Shown piece after piece: positions 6,718-7,383 of a stretch of DNA of 7,383 nucleotides (the stretch's first letter is position 1; each line of letters opens with the position of its first letter). The stretch comes from JAABVY01 sp964496505 (GTDB lineage Bacteria; Zixibacteria; MSB-5A5; JAABVY01). The notes below the pieces were generated by a model that worked only from the letters and a program-made list of their open reading frames with translations, did not search any database and was not told where the DNA came from. Both the position numbers and the translations under genes were made by a program. The stretch spans positions 1 to 7,383 of the forward strand of contig CAZBZV010000102.1 of assembly GCA_964496505.1 (NCBI GenBank), read 5' to 3'.

Positions 6718-7296
6718 ATGCTGGATTTTCTTATCAATATCGATAACCAGTTGATGTATTTTCTAAATGTCAATCTGGCAAACCCGGTTTTTGATTTTGT
6801 CATGCCGATTGTCACTCATGAATGGTTTGTCAGGATTTTCTTTGCGGTATTTGCACTGGCTGCGGCAATTTTCGGCGGAAAATACGGCCGGATCACGGCA
6901 TTGCTTCTGGTTCTAACAGTAATTCTGACCGATCAGGCCTCCTCGGGGCTGATAAAACCGCTTGTGGGACGGCTGCGTCCATGTAAAACCTTGGAGGGAT
7001 TGAATGTTTTGATTGACTGCTCCAGCGGTAAATCCTTCCCCTCGGGACATGCCACCAACTCTTTCGGGCAGGCGCTAATCTGGGTATGGCGCTACCCTAA
7101 GTATAAGTGGTTCTTTATCATATCGGCGGCCGCTATCGCCCTCTCACGGATTTTTGTGGGAGTACATTATCCCTTCGATGTCCTCACCGGGGCGATTCTT
7201 GGAACAATCTGCGGTTTGATAGTATTTCTTATCTGGACTTTGGCAAAACCTCTGATAGCGGCAAATAAAGCACCCGCTCAGACTGATAATATATAG
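6718..7296 (+). CDS. PAP2 (type 2 phosphatidic acid phosphatase) family membrane lipid phosphatase
   Basis: The 192-residue protein is hydrophobic, with likely membrane helices near 37-53, 58-75, 131-147 and 154-176. It has the complete three-part PAP2 signature: K80-x6-R87-P88 ('KPLVGRLRP'), P108-S-G-H111 ('FPSGHATNS') and S143-R144-x5-H150-x3-D154 ('SRIFVGVHYPFD'). In this superfamily H150 is the expected nucleophile, H111 the acid, and the Lys/Arg residues hold the phosphate. The active site usually faces the periplasm and dephosphorylates lipid phosphates such as undecaprenyl pyrophosphate, phosphatidylglycerol phosphate or lipid A; the sequence does not show which. Length is typical of small bacterial members. 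The ATG lies 23 bases after the M16 stop, so read-through from that gene is likely. No Shine-Dalgarno sequence is visible. The next ATG (codon 13) would remove part of an amphipathic N-terminus common in the family, so the first ATG is preferred. The gene converges on tRNA-Asn. Confidence 0.93.
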   Translation: MLDFLINIDNQLMYFLNVNLANPVFDFVMPIVTHEWFVRIFFAVFALAAAIFGGKYGRITALLLVLTVILTDQASSGLIKPLVGRLRPCKTLEGLNVLIDCSSGKSFPSGHATNSFGQALIWVWRYPKYKWFFIISAAAIALSRIFVGVHYPFDVLTGAILGTICGLIVFLIWTLAKPLIAANKAPAQTDNI

Positions 7297-7322
7297 TCTT
7301 ATCCACGAATAAATTTAGCCAC

Positions 7323-7328
7323 AAAAAA
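7323..7328 (-). terminator. T tract after tRNA-Asn (possible terminator part)
   Basis: Read on the complement, six T residues begin two bases after the discriminator base of the tRNA. This is a usual position for transcription to end after a tRNA gene. No separate GC hairpin precedes the tract; only the tRNA arms could provide structure. No matching terminator for the convergent PAP2 gene is evident in the 33 bases between the two genes. Confidence 0.3.
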
Positions 7329-7329
7329 G

Positions 7330-7383
7330 CTCCTGCTGCAGGACTCGAACCTGCGACCCGGTGGTTAACAGCCACCTGCTCTA
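7330..7383 (-). tRNA. tRNA-Asn (anticodon GTT), 3' portion; 5' end beyond the window
   Basis: On the complement the sequence folds as the 3' two thirds of a tRNA. It shows the 3' side of the D arm (7383-7377), an anticodon stem GGTGG/CCACC (7376-7372 with 7364-7360) and the loop CTGTTAA with anticodon GTT at 7369-7367. These are followed by a five-base variable loop (7359-7355), a T stem GCAGG/CCTGC (7354-7350 with 7342-7338) enclosing TTCGAGT, a seven-base 3' acceptor strand AGCAGGA (7337-7331) and discriminator G at 7330. GTT reads Asn codons AAC and AAT, and a discriminator G is normal for tRNA-Asn. The following bases are CTT, so the CCA tail is not encoded and must be added by the nucleotidyltransferase. 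About 22 bases of the 5' side are missing because of the window edge. Confidence 0.95.

Noticed and set aside
1..7383. CRISPR arrays, insertion sequences, integrase or attachment site at the tRNA, toxin-antitoxin or defence genes
   Set aside because: No repeated spaced units, transposase or recombinase motifs, or direct repeat of the tRNA 3' end was seen. The tRNA-Asn edge faces ordinary chromosomal genes on the visible side.

Overview
The window is a compact stretch of bacterial chromosome with moderate G+C. It holds five co-directional plus-strand genes (432-7296), flanked by a minus-strand protease gene cut by the left edge and a minus-strand tRNA-Asn cut by the right edge. I see no insertion sequence, integrase, CRISPR array, toxin-antitoxin pair or other mobile or defence module. 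Several products carry Gram-negative-style signal peptides and belong to periplasmic M16 proteases or TolB-like propellers. There is also a bacterial DRG/OBG-type GTPase with a TGS domain and a membrane-anchored SGNH hydrolase with embedded TPRs. This mix suggests a Gram-negative bacterium of the FCB or a related candidate phylum (Zixibacteria-like is my best guess). The lineage is inference from gene content only.

Layout. Positions 1-328 (minus) encode the N-terminus of an exported M16 zinc protease with a signal peptide and an intact HxxEH motif. Positions 329-431 are a divergent intergenic region with a plausible minus-strand promoter and a small inverted repeat. Positions 432-1925 encode a signal-anchored SGNH/GDSL hydrolase with about two TPRs inserted between its catalytic blocks. 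Positions 1941-2945 encode a DRG-like GTPase with a C-terminal TGS domain and non-canonical G3 and G4 motifs. Positions 2972-4012 encode an exported TolB/WD40-like propeller protein of unknown role. Positions 4013-4096 are a short gap with a perfect 14-bp palindrome just before the next ribosome binding site. Positions 4097-6694 encode a full-length two-unit M16 protease. Positions 6718-7296 encode a PAP2-type membrane lipid phosphatase. Positions 7330-7383 (minus) are the 3' part of tRNA-Asn(GTT), convergent with the PAP2 gene.

How the genes fit together. Gaps of 15, 26, 84 and 23 bases between the plus-strand genes fit one transcription unit or two overlapping ones. Four of the five products are exported or membrane-bound: hydrolase, propeller, protease and lipid phosphatase. 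A loose cell-envelope theme is therefore plausible, with the GTPase as the cytosolic exception. No single pathway is proved. The three genes for exported soluble proteins have clear Shine-Dalgarno sequences, whereas the SGNH, GTPase and PAP2 genes do not.

The most informative observations are two. The large M16 protein divides its active site: the zinc motif is only in the first half and the R/Y motif only in the second. The GTPase has DMPP and NKMG in place of the usual DxxG and NKxD. I did not find convincing evidence of a wholly new system; this looks like mostly ordinary chromosome of an under-studied lineage.
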